Positions 17,569 to 26,974 of a stretch of DNA of 64,000 nt are shown in pieces. The position numbers and the translations under genes are program-made. The stretch spans positions 1 through 64,000 of the forward strand of contig NZ_BOLN01000005.1 of assembly GCF_016861655.1 (NCBI RefSeq), read 5' to 3'. How positions within the stretch are numbered: the stretch's first letter is position 1; each line of letters opens with the position of its first letter. The DNA is from Levilactobacillus lanxiensis. Lineage in GTDB: Bacteria > Bacillota > Bacilli > Lactobacillales > Lactobacillaceae. The notes beneath the pieces were generated by a model. The model ran no database searches. It worked only from the letters and a program-made list of their open reading frames with translations, and was not told the DNA's origin.

Positions 17569-18492
17569 CTAAATTGCTTTGTCAACCGGTAACCCCGCCT
17601 GCTGGCGCAAGTGGCGCACGGCCTTGGCGAAGTTTTCGGGAACCGGCGCGGTGAAGTCTAACTGTTCACCGGTCGTGGGTTGCTTGAAGCCCAATTCACG
17701 GGCGTGTAGGAACTGACCGGCGCCCTTCAACGTGTGCTTGGGGCCGTACAACGGGTCACCCGCGACGGGATGATTGATGTAGGCCATGTGGACGCGAATC
17801 TGGTGGGTCCGGCCGGTTTCCAAGCGACAAGCAACTAGGGAATAATTCCCATAGCGCTCCAGCACCCGGAAATGAGTCACGGCTGGCCGCCCGTCAGCGA
17901 CGATGGCCTGCTTCTTGCGGTCCTTCGGTGACCGTCCCAGGGGCGCGTTGATGGTGCCGTCCTCCTCCTTGAAGTTGCCGTGCACGATGGCCACGTACTC
18001 CCGCAGGTTGGTCTTGGCCTGTAATTGGGCCGACAAACTCTGATGGGCGTGATCATTCTTGGCCACCATCAAGAGGCCCGAGGTGTCCTTGTCGATCCGG
18101 TGAACGATGCCGGGCCGCAGTGTGCCGTTAATGCTCGACAGTGGGCTGTGGTACAGCAGGGCATTGACCAGGGTGTGGTCCGGGTGCCCGGGTGCGGGAT
18201 GAACGACCATCCCCTGGGGCTTGTTGACCACGATAACATCGTCATCTTCGTAAACAATGTCTAGGGGAATATTTTCGGGGGTCAGATCCAAGGGAACGGG
18301 ATCTGGCAGCGCAATGTGGACCGTCGCACCGACCTTGGGTTTGGCCTTAGGCTTGACTGGTTGCCCGTCGACCGTGATTTGGCCAGCTTCGATGGCATTT
18401 TTGGCCTGTGAGCGGGAAATCGTGTCCACGTTATCCGCCACTAATTTATCCAACCGGTCTGAAGTCGTTACTTGAAAGTCTGTTTCTTGCAT
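17569..18492 (-). CDS. rluD: RluD-family 23S rRNA pseudouridine synthase
   Basis: The 307-residue protein has an N-terminal S4 RNA-binding domain (about 13-75: LDKLVADNVDTISRSQAKNAI) and the RluA/RluD catalytic domain; the catalytic Asp lies in HRIDKDTSGL near residue 138. It isomerises uridines of large-subunit rRNA. The start ATG overlaps the lspA stop (TGATG), so the two are coupled. lspA-rluD-pyrR is a conserved Firmicutes order. Confidence 0.92.
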   Translation of the reverse strand: MQETDFQVTTSDRLDKLVADNVDTISRSQAKNAIEAGQITVDGQPVKPKAKPKVGATVHIALPDPVPLDLTPENIPLDIVYEDDDVIVVNKPQGMVVHPAPGHPDHTLVNALLYHSPLSSINGTLRPGIVHRIDKDTSGLLMVAKNDHAHQSLSAQLQAKTNLREYVAIVHGNFKEEDGTINAPLGRSPKDRKKQAIVADGRPAVTHFRVLERYGNYSLVACRLETGRTHQIRVHMAYINHPVAGDPLYGPKHTLKGAGQFLHARELGFKQPTTGEQLDFTAPVPENFAKAVRHLRQQAGLPVDKAI

Positions 18493-18956
18493 CACTGTGC
18501 CTCCCGTCGATCGGCTAAGAACACGCCAATCGCAATTAAGATGACGCCGACCGTCAAACAGCTGTCGGCGAAGTTGAAGATTGGAAAATTAATAAAATCG
18601 AGTTGGAACATGTCGACCACGTAGCCCTGCAGCAGACGATCAATAAAGTTGCCAATCGTGCCCGCCATCATCAAGGTCAGGCCGAGTTCCTCTACCCAGT
18701 GTTCTTTCTGATTGCGGTACTGCCAGAAAAAGTAGCCCATGATGCCTAACGCCACAATGGCGATGACCGTAAAGAACCACATTTGGCCCTGTAAAATACT
18801 CCAGGCGGCCCCGTCGTTACGCAGGTGCGTGAGCGACAGGAAGCCGGGGATGAGTGGGTGCTCGCCACCAAGGGCGATGTTGACCACTACCGCGTGCTTG
18901 ATCCACTGGTCAATGACCACCAGTAGCACGATTAAGATTGTATCTGCAATCAGCAT
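18492..18956 (-). CDS. lspA: Lipoprotein signal peptidase LspA
   Basis: The 154-residue membrane protein has four hydrophobic segments and the two catalytic Asp motifs of signal peptidase II: GNFIDRLLQGYVVDMF (near residue 105) and NFADSCLTVG (near residue 128). It cuts prolipoprotein signal peptides after lipid attachment at the cell membrane. The ATG at 18956 is preceded by AAAGGTG; a longer frame starting in the upstream repeat region is rejected. It is the first gene of lspA-rluD-pyrR-carA-carB. Confidence 0.93.
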   Translation of the reverse strand: MLIADTILIVLLVVIDQWIKHAVVVNIALGGEHPLIPGFLSLTHLRNDGAAWSILQGQMWFFTVIAIVALGIMGYFFWQYRNQKEHWVEELGLTLMMAGTIGNFIDRLLQGYVVDMFQLDFINFPIFNFADSCLTVGVILIAIGVFLADRREAQ

Positions 18957-19054
18957 AAAATCCGGAACACCTTTCCTATAAGTCGTTACCGAAAAGTATA
19001 CCAGAAAATGGCCCCCCGCGCCCTTCTCCACACTAGAAAATTCCCACTTTGTTC

Positions 19055-19297
19055 CTTGAAACGGGTCAGGTTGGCAAAACCTGCGCCTTAGCGGGTGGTC
19101 AAAACGGACCGGAACGCTGGGGGCAGGACGTCCGAAGCCAAAGGGCAGTCTTCGAACTTGCTTTGAACCTCTGAGAACCGAGTTTCAAAGTCACCATTTG
19201 ATTGGTCGGCTCTGCCGCCCAGTCAAATCCCCCGGCTGGGCCATTTTGACCACCCGTTAAGGCTGACGTTGGCGCATTTGTTTCAAGGAGGAAAGTG
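19055..19297 (-). repeat. Dispersed palindromic element, copy C
   Basis: Outer arms CACTTTGTTCCTTGAAAC (19055-19072) and near-complement (19280-19297). Then GGGTGGTCAAAA pairs with TTTTGACCACCC. On minus the core hairpins read CTTTGAAAC...GTTCAAAG and GAAGACTGCCC...GGCTTC, with base-pair-preserving changes against the other copies. It lies about 100 bp upstream of lspA. Confidence 0.8.
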
Positions 19298-19453
19298 TTT
19301 TTCCGCTTTCTCTTGTTTTGCTCAACCACTATGTAGTTAAAACACGATTCATTTTCAAATTGATTTAAGAAAACAAAAAATCGGCCACAGCCCACAATGC
19401 CGTCGATTCATTCTTATCCTCTAGTTTATTTACGCATCTGGTCTCATTTAATC

Positions 19454-19516
19454 TCACACTTCCGTTGTCCACCGACCATCTCGTAACTGGTAGACGTGGT
19501 CGAACAGTGGACGGAC
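19454..19516 (-). pseudogene. Remnant of the C-terminal end of an ABC transporter gene
   Basis: The minus strand encodes VRPLFDHVYQLRDGRW followed by TTEV and a stop, matching the last residues of the ABC protein at 20426-22000 (VRPLFDHVYQLQDGQL, then TAEV). Only this tail is left, between repeat copy C and truncated copy C2. It points to an old duplication of the ABC gene 3' end with its flank, or to a lost paralog. Confidence 0.7.
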
Positions 19517-19714
19517 TACGGTCTTCACCTTCGCCTAAAAGCCCCGAAAACCGCGGGTCTTTCAGGTCGTCCCGGGCTGTAAGACCGGAAGCCCACCGGT
19601 CAAACACCCCCGACACAGGTAGTCACCTCACTGGTCTCTGGCTCCAGGATTCAAACAAAGTTAGGCCGTTTCCCTGTCTCAGACTTAGATGATTTCATCA
19701 ATTTTTAGTTACCG

Positions 19715-19797
19715 CCCAGTCAAATCCCCCGGCTGGGCCATTTTGACCACCCGCACGGCTGACGTTGACGCGTTTGTTTCAAGGAGCAAAGTGACTT
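19715..19797 (-). repeat. Truncated copy C2 of the palindromic element
   Basis: This repeats one end of copy C almost exactly (CCGCCCAGTCAAATCCCCC, then the inner arm GGCCATTTTGACCACCC), including the outer flank TTTGTTTCAAGGAG. The other arm is missing. With the ABC remnant beside it, it indicates a segmental duplication of about 450 bp spacing. Confidence 0.75.
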
Positions 19798-19853
19798 CCC
19801 GATTTCTCTTGTTCGACTTAACCCCGGATTATTGACGAACAAGATTCTCCACA

Positions 19854-19903
19854 CAAATAGGCCAGTCCGAATCGGAAAAACGCGATTCGGACTGGCCTAT
19901 TTG
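19854..19903. terminator. Strong hairpin behind the 110-aa gene
   Basis: A perfect 21-bp stem (19854-19874 with 19883-19903) around an eight-base loop, with A/T-rich edges. It lies 60 bp behind the stop of the minus-strand gene at 19965. Confidence 0.75.
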
Positions 19904-19964
19904 ACTGACAATGTAAAATTTTAAGAGAGAATCCAGGATTCAGCTTACGACAAAACAATTTGAA

Positions 19965-20297
19965 CTAAGCAGGATCGTAGGCTAATTCAGCCCTATAGAA
20001 CATTTCCCCACTCTTCTTCTCTTTTACTCCGATAACATAAGTGTCGAAGCCACCCATGTCCGAACCAACTTGTACAAGAACCGAATAGTAGGCTGCTATA
20101 TGTTTGCCTGAGTATCCCGTACTATCCTTCTTTGCCATTTTGCTTGGAAAGGCAAATACAGCTGCAAATGGATGCAAGTTTTCTAGTATACTCAAACGTA
20201 CAGCATTCTTAGGAGTAAATGGAACAAAAAGGAGAAGTAAAATCGCTATAACAGTACACGAGGATACTAGCAATCTTTTCACTTTTTTACGTACCAA
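19965..20297 (-). CDS. Membrane-anchored protein of unknown function (110 aa)
   Basis: The 110-residue protein has a basic start (RKKVKRLL) and one hydrophobic segment (about 9-27), then an outside-facing domain of about 80 residues without Cys. The start is TTG with GGTGAG upstream. It is more AT-rich than its neighbours and lies behind the ABC exporter gene, from which it is separated by about 130 bp. I recognise no family. Confidence 0.55.
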   Translation of the reverse strand: MVRKKVKRLLVSSCTVIAILLLLFVPFTPKNAVRLSILENLHPFAAVFAFPSKMAKKDSTGYSGKHIAAYYSVLVQVGSDMGGFDTYVIGVKEKKSGEMFYRAELAYDPA

Positions 20298-20425
20298 ATG
20301 TATTTCTCACCGCCCACAACATTTCTTTCTGTAATTAAGTGTATATCAAACTAAAAGTAATTAGCAATACCAATGATTTTATTTTATATCCATTTTAATC
20401 AATTTTTACTTGTCTCGTTTTCAGC

Positions 20426-22000
20426 TCACACTTCCGCCGTTAACTGACCGTCCTGTAGCTGATAGACGTGGTCAAACAACGGCCGGACTTCCGGTGGGAT
20501 GTGGTGGTCGACTTCAATGATGGTCTTGGGCAAGCGCAGAATCGTTTGGTGAATGGCGATTGAGGTTTGCTCGTCCAGGGACGCCGTGCCTTCGTCGATG
20601 AAGATCAACTCGCGGTCGAACAGAATCGCGCGGGCAATCTCTAGCCGTTTCACCTGCCCACCTGACAGGTTCTGACCCTCATCCCCGATTTGATAGTCCA
20701 AGCCATCGCGGTCGATCAGGTCCATGAGACCGGCCTCCTGACACGCGTGGGTGACCGCCGCGTCCGTGAAGTCTAAGCCCAATGTCAAATTGAAGCGTAG
20801 CGTGTCGTCAAACACAATTGGCGACTGGTTGACCGTGCTCATCCCCGCGTACTGCTTGACGGGGCCGCCGTTGATGGCGACTTCTCCACTGGTCGGCGGC
20901 AAGGCGCCATCAAGCAGTCGCAGTAACGTCGTCTTCCCACTGCCGGATTCACCCTGGATCAGAATCTTTTCGCCCCGGGCGACGGCGAGATTAATATCCT
21001 GTAAGATTGGCGTCTCCTGTCGGTTGAAGCTGAGTTGCGTTAGGGTCAACGTTTCAAAGCCAGACGTGACCGTCGCCGGTTCGCTAACGGGTTGGACCGC
21101 GTCCTTGATGCGTTGGCGAATTTTGCCGGTACTGTTCAGCGTATTAAAACTATTCACGACCTCTCCAGCACTGTTAATGATCCAGTTTGACGAGTACTGA
21201 ATCGCAACAAACTGGGACAAGCTGATACGACCTTGAATCGTGGCGTAGATTCCAATGCCAATGGGAATCAGGGTACACACGTAGAAAATGGCTTCCATCA
21301 CCGCATTAGACAGCGCGATTTCATTTTTCATGGCGGCGTTGGCGTGCTCCACGTTTTGAATGGCCGCCGTCGTCTTCGGTTCGATTCCCGGCAGTGACCG
21401 GTATTGACGTAACGCCAGGGCCCCTTTTAACACGTCCTTCAGCGTACCCGACCACTGGCTGTTGCGCTGTGACCAGGCCTCGCTACGCACATTGATTCGG
21501 TTCCGGAATAGACGGGGAATCGCCGAGGGAAAGATCATAAAGACGATGAAGACCAGCGTCAGCTCAACGTTGTTGGCCAGTGAATAGGCCAGGGTCACGA
21601 CGCAGGTCACCAGCACGCTGATTAACGCAAACAGCTGGCGAATGTAGTTGTCCTCCAGTAATTTCAAGTCGTTCATAAAGAAGGACAGGTTCGTCGCCAC
21701 AAAATCCTTAGAATCCACGGTCCGCCGCTGTAACAGTCCCCGCAACAGCTGTGTCTTCAGCCGCCGATTGACCGTGACCACATTTTTATTGATCACGACC
21801 GTATTCAAATACGTGGCCAGACTGAACCCAAAGTAGCCCAAAATGATGACGACCACAAACGGCACGATCCAACTAATGTGTTTGGTCTCAATGATATGGA
21901 AGATAAAGGCGTACATCGCAGCATTAAACGGCGTCGACAACCCCGCCAGCACCGCGGTAAAAATTGCCAGCCCCACTAATTTCTTATTCACAAATTTCAT
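20426..22000 (-). CDS. ABC transporter, fused permease and ATPase
   Basis: A 524-residue half-transporter. Residues 1-300 hold about six membrane helices of the type I exporter fold; residues about 315-524 hold the ATPase with Walker A GESGSGKTT (near 348), signature LSGGQ (near 448), Walker B ELIFIDE (near 471) and a switch-region His in EVDHH (near 503). It probably works as a homodimer exporting a peptide, lipid or drug. AAAGGGG precedes the ATG. It stands alone, with an unusual leader containing two hairpins. Confidence 0.88.
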   Translation of the reverse strand: MKFVNKKLVGLAIFTAVLAGLSTPFNAAMYAFIFHIIETKHISWIVPFVVVIILGYFGFSLATYLNTVVINKNVVTVNRRLKTQLLRGLLQRRTVDSKDFVATNLSFFMNDLKLLEDNYIRQLFALISVLVTCVVTLAYSLANNVELTLVFIVFMIFPSAIPRLFRNRINVRSEAWSQRNSQWSGTLKDVLKGALALRQYRSLPGIEPKTTAAIQNVEHANAAMKNEIALSNAVMEAIFYVCTLIPIGIGIYATIQGRISLSQFVAIQYSSNWIINSAGEVVNSFNTLNSTGKIRQRIKDAVQPVSEPATVTSGFETLTLTQLSFNRQETPILQDINLAVARGEKILIQGESGSGKTTLLRLLDGALPPTSGEVAINGGPVKQYAGMSTVNQSPIVFDDTLRFNLTLGLDFTDAAVTHACQEAGLMDLIDRDGLDYQIGDEGQNLSGGQVKRLEIARAILFDRELIFIDEGTASLDEQTSIAIHQTILRLPKTIIEVDHHIPPEVRPLFDHVYQLQDGQLTAEV

Positions 22001-22024
22001 TGGCCCACCCCTTTAAAAACTATC

Positions 22025-22059
22025 CCAGTGAAAAATGCTTTCTAATCATTTTTCGCTGG
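22025..22059 (-). promoter_or_regulatory. Leader hairpin just upstream of the ABC gene
   Basis: 22025-22037 pairs with 22047-22059 (12 of 13 bp) directly before the ribosome binding site of the ABC gene. A terminator-like hairpin lies further upstream at 22110-22152; together they resemble an attenuation leader. Confidence 0.45.
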
Positions 22060-22107
22060 CAGCTACCCTTTTCGTTAATTATGCCAATCTCCGACCCAAA
22101 GGACAGC

Positions 22108-22152
22108 AAAAAGCGCTAGTTCCCAATCATTTAAAAAGGTAACTAACGCTTT
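22108..22152 (-). terminator. Terminator-like hairpin in the ABC gene leader
   Basis: 22110-22124 pairs with 22138-22152 (two mismatches) and on the minus strand is followed by five T, about 110 bp before the ABC start. No gene ends nearby on this strand, so it may act as a conditional terminator for the ABC transcript. Confidence 0.55.
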
Positions 22153-22331
22153 ATCGATTATTAGGCGCGTTAAACTACACACGCGATGTTTATTTTAATT
22201 TCGAACTGGATTCGACCACTAGCAATTTAACGACCGATGCCAATCCACCTAGTCTGTTTTGATAAAAAGTTCAGGTGCACTGAACCTTGACAGCCAGAAC
22301 ACTCACACGACAAGAACACGGCGTCTTACTA

Positions 22332-22620
22332 GGTTAAATCCGTGTCAGCCGCAGGGCTGGGAAAACTGGGCCGGTCGTGGAAGTGACCAGAGGCGCGCCA
22401 AGGTGACCAGCTGTGTCGATGGTCTTGGCTGGGGTACTTTCCCAGCCTAGCCCATGGGACAACCTTTGAGGCCGCCCCTCAGGCTCAAAGTTGAGGTGGA
22501 AGCCCGCTCTTTGGCTGGAACCGGCCCCACAGCAGGGCACCTTGAGCGCGCCGCCGGGAACGGACGCGACCAGGCCCATTTTCACCAGCCCGGAGGCGCA
22601 AACAAACACACAATTTAACC
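22332..22620 (+). repeat. Dispersed palindromic element, copy D (long subclass)
   Basis: Outer arms GGTTAAAT (22332-22339) and ATTTAACC (22613-22620) end two bases from the fhs stop codon. Inside are the conserved TGTCAGCCGCAGGGCTGG, the arm CAAGGTGACCAGCTGTG facing a partner near 22526-22545, a TTGGCTGGG/CCCAGCCTA hairpin and the CTTTGAG/CTCAAAG hairpin. Confidence 0.85.
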
Positions 22621-22621
22621 C

Positions 22622-24277
22622 TTAGAACAACCCCGTGATCTTGCCGTCTGCGTCGATGTCCATGTCCAGTGCGGCCGGGTGCTTTGGCAGCCCGGGCATC
22701 GTCAACACGTTCCCCGTCATGGCGACCACAAACCCGGCCCCCAACCGTGGCGCAAACTCGCGCACGTGAATCGTGAAGTCCGTGGGCGCGCCCAGTTGGT
22801 GGGCATCGTCCGTCAGGGAGTATTGGGTCTTCGCCATGCAGACGGGTAACTTGTCCCAGCCATGCTTAGCGAAGGTCTTCAACTGGCGAGCGGCCTTAGC
22901 CGACAACTCGACCTTGGCCCCACCGTAGATTTTTTGGGTGATGGCCGTCATTTGCGTCATCAGGTCCGCGCCAGCTGGTGCGAGACGCATGAAGTGCTTA
23001 GGCTGTTGCGTGGCCGTGACGACCTTTTCGGCCAACTCAGTGGCACCGGCACCCCCATCGGCCCAAACGGTCGTGGTGGCGACGGGAACGCCCCAGGCGG
23101 TCACGTCAGCGGTTAGGGCCGCAATTTCTGCGTCCGTATCACTGGTGAAGCGGTTGATGGCGACCACGACGGGCACACCGTACTGTTGCATGCTGGTGAT
23201 GTGGCGCTTTAGGTTGGCACTCCCTTGTTGTAGGGCGTCAAGGTTTTCTTCTTCCAGGTCGGCGCGCTTGACCCCACCATTATACTTGAGGGCCCGCACC
23301 GTGGCCACGATGACCACGGCGTCAGGCGTTTGACCGAGAACGGGGGTCTTGATATCCATGAACTTTTCCCCACCGAGGTCGGCCCCAAAGCCGGCTTCCG
23401 TGACGGCAAAATCGCCGAGTTGCAGGGCCGTTTGGGTCGCCAGCACTGAGTTACAGCCGTGGGCGATGTTGGCAAATGGCCCACCGTGAATGATGGCCGG
23501 GTTGTGGGCCAACGTTTGGACCAGGTTGGGCTTGATGGCGTCCTTCAACAGGAGCGTAATGGCCCCACCGACCTTCAAGTCGCCGACCGTCACCGGTTCC
23601 TTGTCATAATTGTAGCCAATCAGGATGCGGTTGACCCGGCGCTTAAGGTCCGTCAGGTCTTCACTCAGGCACAGCACGGCCATTAATTCACTGGCCACGG
23701 TAATGTCAAAACCGTCTTGCCGGGGCACCCCGGACGTCCGGCCACCCAGGCCAATAACGGTCTGGCGTAGCTCACGGTCGTTGATGTCCAAGACCCGTTT
23801 CCACACGATTTGGCGGGGGTCCAGGTTCAGCTCATTACCCTGTTGGATGTGGTTATCGATCAGAGCGGCCAGGGTATCGTGCGCTTCAGTCAGCGCGTGC
23901 ATGTCCCCGGTGAAATGGAGGTTGATGTCTTCCATGGGCACTACTTGGGCGTAGCCACCCCCGGTCGCGCCACCCTTCATCCCCATGACAGGACCCATCG
24001 ACGGTTCCCGCAAGGCTAAAACGGTTTGGTGGCCCAATAGGTTCAGGGCATCCCCCAAACCCACGACGACGGTCGACTTGCCTTCACCAGCGGGGGTGGG
24101 GTTGATCGAGGTGACCAGCACCAATTTACCTGGCGTGTGCTTGCCCGTCAGTGGCAGATTGATTTTGGCCTTGGTATGGCCGTAGGGTTCGATCTGGTCG
24201 GGGGTCAAACCGACCTTGCCCGCCACCTGTTCAATGGGTTCTAGCTGTGTTTTTTGTGAAATTTCAATATCGCTCAC
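22622..24277 (-). CDS. fhs: Formate-tetrahydrofolate ligase
   Basis: The 551-residue enzyme has family-normal length. The ATP loop [14 protein letters not shown] lies near residue 61, with FHS motifs [20 protein letters not shown] (near 90) and [14 protein letters not shown] (near 296) downstream. It makes 10-formyl-THF from formate, THF and ATP for purine and formyl-Met synthesis. The start is GTG overlapping the ebsA stop by one base (TAGTG), with GAAGGAGG upstream, so the two genes are coupled. Confidence 0.95.
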   Translation of the reverse strand: MSDIEISQKTQLEPIEQVAGKVGLTPDQIEPYGHTKAKINLPLTGKHTPGKLVLVTSINPTPAGEGKSTVVVGLGDALNLLGHQTVLALREPSMGPVMGMKGGATGGGYAQVVPMEDINLHFTGDMHALTEAHDTLAALIDNHIQQGNELNLDPRQIVWKRVLDINDRELRQTVIGLGGRTSGVPRQDGFDITVASELMAVLCLSEDLTDLKRRVNRILIGYNYDKEPVTVGDLKVGGAITLLLKDAIKPNLVQTLAHNPAIIHGGPFANIAHGCNSVLATQTALQLGDFAVTEAGFGADLGGEKFMDIKTPVLGQTPDAVVIVATVRALKYNGGVKRADLEEENLDALQQGSANLKRHITSMQQYGVPVVVAINRFTSDTDAEIAALTADVTAWGVPVATTTVWADGGAGATELAEKVVTATQQPKHFMRLAPAGADLMTQMTAITQKIYGGAKVELSAKAARQLKTFAKHGWDKLPVCMAKTQYSLTDDAHQLGAPTDFTIHVREFAPRLGAGFVVAMTGNVLTMPGLPKHPAALDMDIDADGKITGLF

Positions 24278-24693
24278 TAATTTTCCTCCTTCACGCCGTT
24301 GGCAACCATCGCATCCTGCAAGAGGCTGGCGAGTTCGATTGCCGAGTTCCGTGGTAATAAGAATTGATAAATTTTGCCCTGCGCCACAATGCCCAACCGG
24401 TACCGGGACTGTTGCACGCTGCGGACCTGGTTCAACGGAATGACTAGGTGGTGGTGATTCAAGACGGTACTGACCGTCAAGACGCCATTGGCCATGGTAA
24501 TATTTCTAAAATGAATCTCTAGCCAGCACAAGAACGCAAAGGCCACGAAGAACCCCAGCGTATACCAGTTAAAATGGGTGACTTCGAGCCAGAAGATGGC
24601 CCCCATCAACAGGACGATGAGCGTCCAGCTCCAGTTGATAATGCTGCTGAGGGGATTCGGTTGATACAAAAATCGTCGTTCCTGGGTTATCAT
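24277..24693 (-). CDS. ebsA: EbsA family membrane protein
   Basis: The 138-residue protein opens with [17 protein letters not shown], then has two close membrane helices (about 20-40 and 45-63) and a soluble tail with a PH-like strand pattern ([21 protein letters not shown]). This fits the EbsA family of lactic acid bacteria, whose role is not settled despite an old pore-forming label. The ATG at 24693 with GAGGTG upstream is preferred over a longer frame. It is coupled to fhs. Confidence 0.65.
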   Translation of the reverse strand: MITQERRFLYQPNPLSSIINWSWTLIVLLMGAIFWLEVTHFNWYTLGFFVAFAFLCWLEIHFRNITMANGVLTVSTVLNHHHLVIPLNQVRSVQQSRYRLGIVAQGKIYQFLLPRNSAIELASLLQDAMVANGVKEEN

Positions 24694-24730
24694 TGGTTTA
24701 AACACCTCACGAAAGAATTGGAGTGATTCC

Positions 24731-25135
24731 ATGTTTTCTCTATATACGGACGCCGCGACACAACCCCAGACGGGTCTGAGTGCCGGGGGCATCTTGATCA
24801 TTCACGACCACCAGCAGACGCAACTGAGTGCGCCACTGACGGCCACGACCAACCACACCGCCGAGTTTGAAATTGCCCGGTTAGGCTTTGAAAAATTGGC
24901 CACGTTAGCGACCGACCCGGCGCACACGACTGTCCTATTTTATACCGACAGTCAAATCGTCAACGATAGCGTCGCCAAACATTATGCCAAACACTACCAA
25001 CACTTGGTCGACGACCTGTTGGCCGCGCAGGCCCCGTTTCAGCTGGTGCTCACGCAATGGGTTCCCGAGAAGCAGAACCGCGGCGCACACACCCTAGCCA
25101 ATCAGGCCCTTCATTCTGCCGAAGACGTTAAGTAA
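24731..25135 (+). CDS. Ribonuclease HI-like protein
   Basis: A 134-residue RNase H fold: SLYTDAAT gives the first catalytic Asp (residue 7), HTAEFEIARLG the Glu (near 45), and LFYTDSQI the second Asp (near 73). In the fourth position, where YpeP-type proteins read NKxADxLA, this one reads NRGAHTLA, with His for Asp. It probably binds or cuts RNA-DNA hybrids. It is divergent from ebsA (37 bp) and its 3' end overlaps the convergent oxidoreductase gene by 25 bp. Confidence 0.8.
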   Translation: MFSLYTDAATQPQTGLSAGGILIIHDHQQTQLSAPLTATTNHTAEFEIARLGFEKLATLATDPAHTTVLFYTDSQIVNDSVAKHYAKHYQHLVDDLLAAQAPFQLVLTQWVPEKQNRGAHTLANQALHSAEDVK

Positions 25136-26235
25136 GTCGTCAGTGGTAGCTCATATTCGCTCCAGTCCGGCGTACCGCCGTACAGCGCGGAGCCCGCTAA
25201 CAACCGGCCCACTTGCGGCCCGGTCGTTAAGCCGGATGAGCCCAGTCCAGAGGCCACGAGGAATTTCTCCTGGTCCGGAATCGGTCCAAAGAATGGTGCG
25301 AAGTCAGCCGTGTAGGCCCGTGTGCCCACCCGGACGCCCGTGATATTGTCCGCGGTCACGTCAGCCATCAGCCGTTGGGCACTGCCCAATAGATCGGCGG
25401 TGACGGCTGGGTCGGCGGCGAGATTAAACTTCCCATCGTCCTCGTGGGTCGCCCCGACAATTAGTTTGCCATGGCCAAACGGCACGAAATCACGTTCACC
25501 CTCGGGCATGACGACGGGCATATTTTCATTCAACGGATAATCCTTGACGGCCAGCTCAATCAGCTGGCCTTTTTGTGGTCGGACGGCGGCGTTGATGCCC
25601 AGGGGTGCCACAAGTTCCTTGAGCCAGGCACCGGCCGCGATAATGACGCGGTCAAACTGCCGCGCCCCCAATGACGTCAGAACTTGGCCCTGAGCGTCGA
25701 GACTGACACGTTCGCGACGAATCGTCAGGTTCTTCTGCGTTGCTTTAGCCAGCAGGCCGCTAACTAAAGCCGCACCGTCGACCCGCGCTCCACCAGTGAT
25801 GAAAACCCCGGGTTGGGCCCGCGACAACAGGGGCACTTTGGCCTGGACCTCGGCGGCATTTAACGTCGTGACGGTCCCCATGGTCGCGGCGTCGTGACGG
25901 CGTTCCTGGGCCAAATCAAACAGCGTTTCCAGGTCCGTGGGCACCTCACGGGTCACAATGGTCCCGGTCTGTTGATACACGTCGGTGCCCAGCTGGGCGT
26001 CGTGAATCAGTTCGGGGAATAGATCTGCCCCGGCCTTGGCCAGCCGGTACCAGCGTTGATTCCGGCGCTTAGACAGCCACGGCGAAATGATGCCCGCGGC
26101 GGCCGTGGTCGCCTGTCCGGTCCCGTCATCAAACAACGTGACCTTCGTCTGCTCGCTTCCGGGCAAGGTGCTTAAATAATACGCAGCGGTCGCACCCACG
26201 ATACCGCCGCCAATAATGGCAATGCGTTTTTCCAT
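25111..26235 (-). CDS. FAD-dependent oxidoreductase, DadA/glycine-oxidase type
   Basis: The 374-residue protein starts with the FAD-binding Rossmann motif IAIIGGGIVGATAAYYL and has a DAO-type C-terminal motif GVRVGTRAYTADFAPFFG and SGLGSSGLTTGPQVGRLLA. Family members oxidise D-amino acids, glycine or sarcosine. The substrate is not predictable here. It stands alone, its 3' end overlapping the RNase H-like gene. Confidence 0.88.
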   Translation of the reverse strand: MEKRIAIIGGGIVGATAAYYLSTLPGSEQTKVTLFDDGTGQATTAAAGIISPWLSKRRNQRWYRLAKAGADLFPELIHDAQLGTDVYQQTGTIVTREVPTDLETLFDLAQERRHDAATMGTVTTLNAAEVQAKVPLLSRAQPGVFITGGARVDGAALVSGLLAKATQKNLTIRRERVSLDAQGQVLTSLGARQFDRVIIAAGAWLKELVAPLGINAAVRPQKGQLIELAVKDYPLNENMPVVMPEGERDFVPFGHGKLIVGATHEDDGKFNLAADPAVTADLLGSAQRLMADVTADNITGVRVGTRAYTADFAPFFGPIPDQEKFLVASGLGSSGLTTGPQVGRLLAGSALYGGTPDWSEYELPLTTYLTSSAE

Positions 26236-26289
26236 AACGATACTGACCCCCTAATATTAGTGTTAGAAAGCACAAGTTAACGCCCCAAC

Positions 26290-26519
26290 GTTAACTTAAC
26301 TGGTCTGACCGTTCCCGGCGGCGAGTTCAGGAAGCCCTGCTGTGGGGAACGCTTCCAGCCTGAGAAGCGGTCTTCCAGCTCGCCTTGAAGCCTGGAAAGT
26401 TCCCAGTCTCCAAGGTCGTCCCATGGCCTAGGCTGAGTGAGAAACCTCAGCCAACGCCATCGACACAGCTGGTCATCCTGACTCGCCTCTGGTCACTGAC
26501 ATCGACCAATTAAGGTAAC
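26290..26519 (-). repeat. Dispersed palindromic element, copy E1 (long subclass)
   Basis: Outer arms GTTAACTTAACTGGTC (26290-26305) and near-complement (26504-26519). The minus strand contains CTGTGTCGATGG, GGAAGACCGC...CAGGCTGGA and CCACAGCAGGG, in the same order as copies D and G. It is head-to-head with E2, 60 bp away. Confidence 0.82.
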
Positions 26520-26578
26520 GTGGCCTTACTGCCTGGTAAATCCGCTCAGATAGGCCGAACAAGCTTGAGACCTGCGCC

Positions 26579-26829
26579 GGTCAAGGTCAAATCAGAGAGT
26601 CCGTGTGCGTGACCAGAGGCGGGCCAAGGTCCCCCGCTGTGTCGATGGTCTTAGCTGAGCGGTTTTTCTCAGCTTAGAGCATGGGACGGCCTTGGAAACG
26701 GGCGGTTTTTGCCCGGTTTCAAGCCGAGGCGGAAGACCGCCCCTCAGGCTGGAGTCGGCCCCACAGCAGGGGTCCTTGAGCACGCCGGCGGGAACAACTA
26801 CCACGGGCGCTCTGATTTTCACGTTGGCC
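26579..26829 (+). repeat. Dispersed palindromic element, copy E2 (long subclass)
   Basis: Outer arms GGTCAA (26579-26584) with TTGGCC (26824-26829) and AAATCAGAG (26589-26597) with CTCTGATTT (from 26810). Inside are the same core blocks as in D and G. The hairpin that elsewhere reads CTTTGAG/CTCAAAG is here CTTGGAAACGGGC with GCCCGGTTTCAAG: different bases, same pairing. Confidence 0.82.
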
Positions 26830-26915
26830 AAGACCTGGTTGGGGCGCGTGATAGCACGCTTTCATTTTAGCATAACTCATCCCCTGAAAGCGGCCGCAAA
26901 GTTCCCCTTAACCAC

Positions 26916-26962
26916 AAAAGAACCCCGAACACGCGCTATGGCGTGGCCCGGGGTTCTCTTTT
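26916..26962. terminator. Terminator behind the nitroreductase gene
   Basis: AGAACCCCG and CGGGGTTCT form the outer stem, ACGC/GCGT the inner part, with A and T runs at the edges, directly behind the nitroreductase stop. Confidence 0.85.
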
Positions 26963-26974
26963 ATTTTGGTTAAA

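Noticed and set aside
22001..22160. T-box leader before the ABC gene
   Set aside because: The hairpins lack the conserved T-box sequence and specifier loop.
22334..22609. 91-codon frame on minus within element D, and similar frames in other copies
   Set aside because: The frame is made of the palindrome itself and is not conserved as protein between copies; pairing is conserved instead.
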